Shown here in pieces: positions 13,255 through 14,049 of a DNA stretch of 14,049 nucleotides (the stretch's first letter is position 1; each line of letters starts with the position of its first letter). A program made the position numbers and the translations under genes. Where the stretch lies: the NCBI GenBank assembly GCA_964565335.1, contig CAZMEN010000070.1, forward strand, positions 1-14,049. The letters run 5' to 3'. The DNA is from Litorimonas sp964565335. Its GTDB lineage: Bacteria; Pseudomonadota; Alphaproteobacteria; Caulobacterales; Maricaulaceae. Below the pieces are notes generated by a model. The model saw nothing but the letters and a program-made list of their open reading frames with translations, made no database searches and was not told where the DNA came from.

Positions 13255-14049
13255 ATGAGTGAGCCCTTTCCACATTTTACTTTATCCGATTTAGATATGC
13301 GCGCGCGCAGCGTCTTTCGGGATGTGGTTGAGACCTATTTAGAGTCAGGGCAGCCTGTAGGGTCAAAGACACTAGCGCTCTCTGGCGGGCGGCAACTCTC
13401 CCCTGCAACCATTCGCAATACGATGGCCGAGTTAAGCCGTTACGGCCTACTCGCCTCTCCCCACGTCAGTGCAGGGCGTATTCCGACACAAGCCGGACTT
13501 CGCCTGTTTGTAGACGGGCTTTTAGAAATTGGTGATTTGGGCCAAAGCGAGCAAGCGCGGTTGGAAGCTAAACTGGCCGCTGCCGATCAATCCTCTGAAC
13601 AGTTTTTAGAGCAAGCCAGCGGCATGCTCGCCGGTTTGGCGGGCGGGGCTGGTCTAGTCCTGACTCCGCAATCAGCGAAATCCTCGCCTTTGCGTCATGT
13701 TGAATTTGTCGCTTTGGATGATGGGCAAGCTCTGGTGGTTTTGGTCTATGAAGACGGGCGGGTCGAAAACCGCCTCATGCCGCGCCCTGAAGGCTTGCTT
13801 CCTTCCTCATTAGAACGTGCAGGGAATTTCTTATCGGCCCGGCTGAAAGGGCGGCGCCTAGAAGAGGCCCGTGCAGACATTTTATTGGAAATAGCTCAGG
13901 GTCAGGCGCAGATTGACGCCGCCGCGGCGAGCCTGATTGAGCAGGGCCTCGCCTCTTGGTCGGGCGAAGCCAATGAAACGCAGACAAAACGCGCTTTAAT
14001 TGTCCGCGGACGCGCACAACTCCTTGACAATTTGGAAGCGCAAACCGAT
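13255..14049 (+). CDS. hrcA: Heat-inducible transcription repressor HrcA, 3'-truncated by the window edge
   Basis: HrcA represses heat-shock genes, classically the groESL operon, by binding CIRCE operators, and needs GroEL for activity. The visible 265 residues are the N-terminal three quarters of a protein usually near 340-360 residues. The winged-helix region reads DMRARSVFRDVVETYLESGQ, PVGSKTLA, then SPATIRNTMAELSRYGLLASP and SAGRIPTQAGLRLFVDGLLE. A GAF-like sensor domain follows (RHVEFVALDDGQALVVLVYEDG region). The frame is open from ATG 13255 to the last base. The ribosome site is weak (AAGAAG, 4 bases upstream). grpE would be expected downstream, outside the window. The gene is not next to rph as it usually is in alphaproteobacteria. 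Confidence 0.95.
   Translation, partial: MSEPFPHFTLSDLDMRARSVFRDVVETYLESGQPVGSKTLALSGGRQLSPATIRNTMAELSRYGLLASPHVSAGRIPTQAGLRLFVDGLLEIGDLGQSEQARLEAKLAAADQSSEQFLEQASGMLAGLAGGAGLVLTPQSAKSSPLRHVEFVALDDGQALVVLVYEDGRVENRLMPRPEGLLPSSLERAGNFLSARLKGRRLEEARADILLEIAQGQAQIDAAAASLIEQGLASWSGEANETQTKRALIVRGRAQLLDNLEAQTD

Noticed and set aside
13775..14017. An 80-codon minus-strand frame inside hrcA.
   Set aside because: hrcA is unmistakable in frame on the plus strand; the minus frame is proline/arginine-rich shadow sequence.

Overview
The window looks like draft-assembly chromosome of a marine-type alphaproteobacterium, perhaps from the Hyphomonadales/Maricaulales side; this placement is inferred from protein style only. 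It has mid-range GC. rph and hrcA are both present; they are usually neighbours in alphaproteobacteria, but here about 8.3 kb separates them. A run of 10 N (5606-5615) shows the sequence is a scaffold with an unresolved gap.

Left part (1-4994), all on the minus strand. It holds an unrecognised 438-residue protein with one membrane segment and a cysteine-patterned C-terminus. Next is a ZnuD-like TonB-dependent receptor with two histidine/acidic loops, preceded by a small exported protein with a HEHDG motif. The receptor and small protein look like a divalent-metal (probably zinc) uptake unit. Then comes rph (RNase PH). A strong hairpin terminator closes the receptor gene.

Middle part (4995-10950). 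Two amidohydrolase-family genes overlap by 4 bases (ATGA) on the plus strand. The first is a lipoprotein with its metal ligands intact; the second is exported but has lost essentially every metal ligand. They converge, across a 14-bp-stem terminator, on a large lipoprotein M16 (pitrilysin-family) zinc peptidase on the minus strand. Together they suggest envelope peptide breakdown, with an enzyme/pseudoenzyme pair of unknown substrate.

Right part (10951-14049). An Lrp/AsnC regulator diverges from a methionine gamma-lyase gene, an arrangement like mdeR-mdeA of Pseudomonas putida. The 121-bp region between them carries two palindromes and an extra half-site that make good candidate operators. 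The lyase gene meets a DUF1304 membrane protein gene tail to tail with overlapping stop codons. hrcA, the heat-shock repressor, starts at 13255 and runs off the right edge.

No CRISPR array, transposase, integrase, phage gene, rRNA or complete tRNA is visible. Nothing here is clearly an undescribed defence or mobile system. The best leads are the amidohydrolase pseudoenzyme pair, the Lrp operator cluster, the broken rph/hrcA neighbourhood and the cysteine-patterned 438-residue protein.
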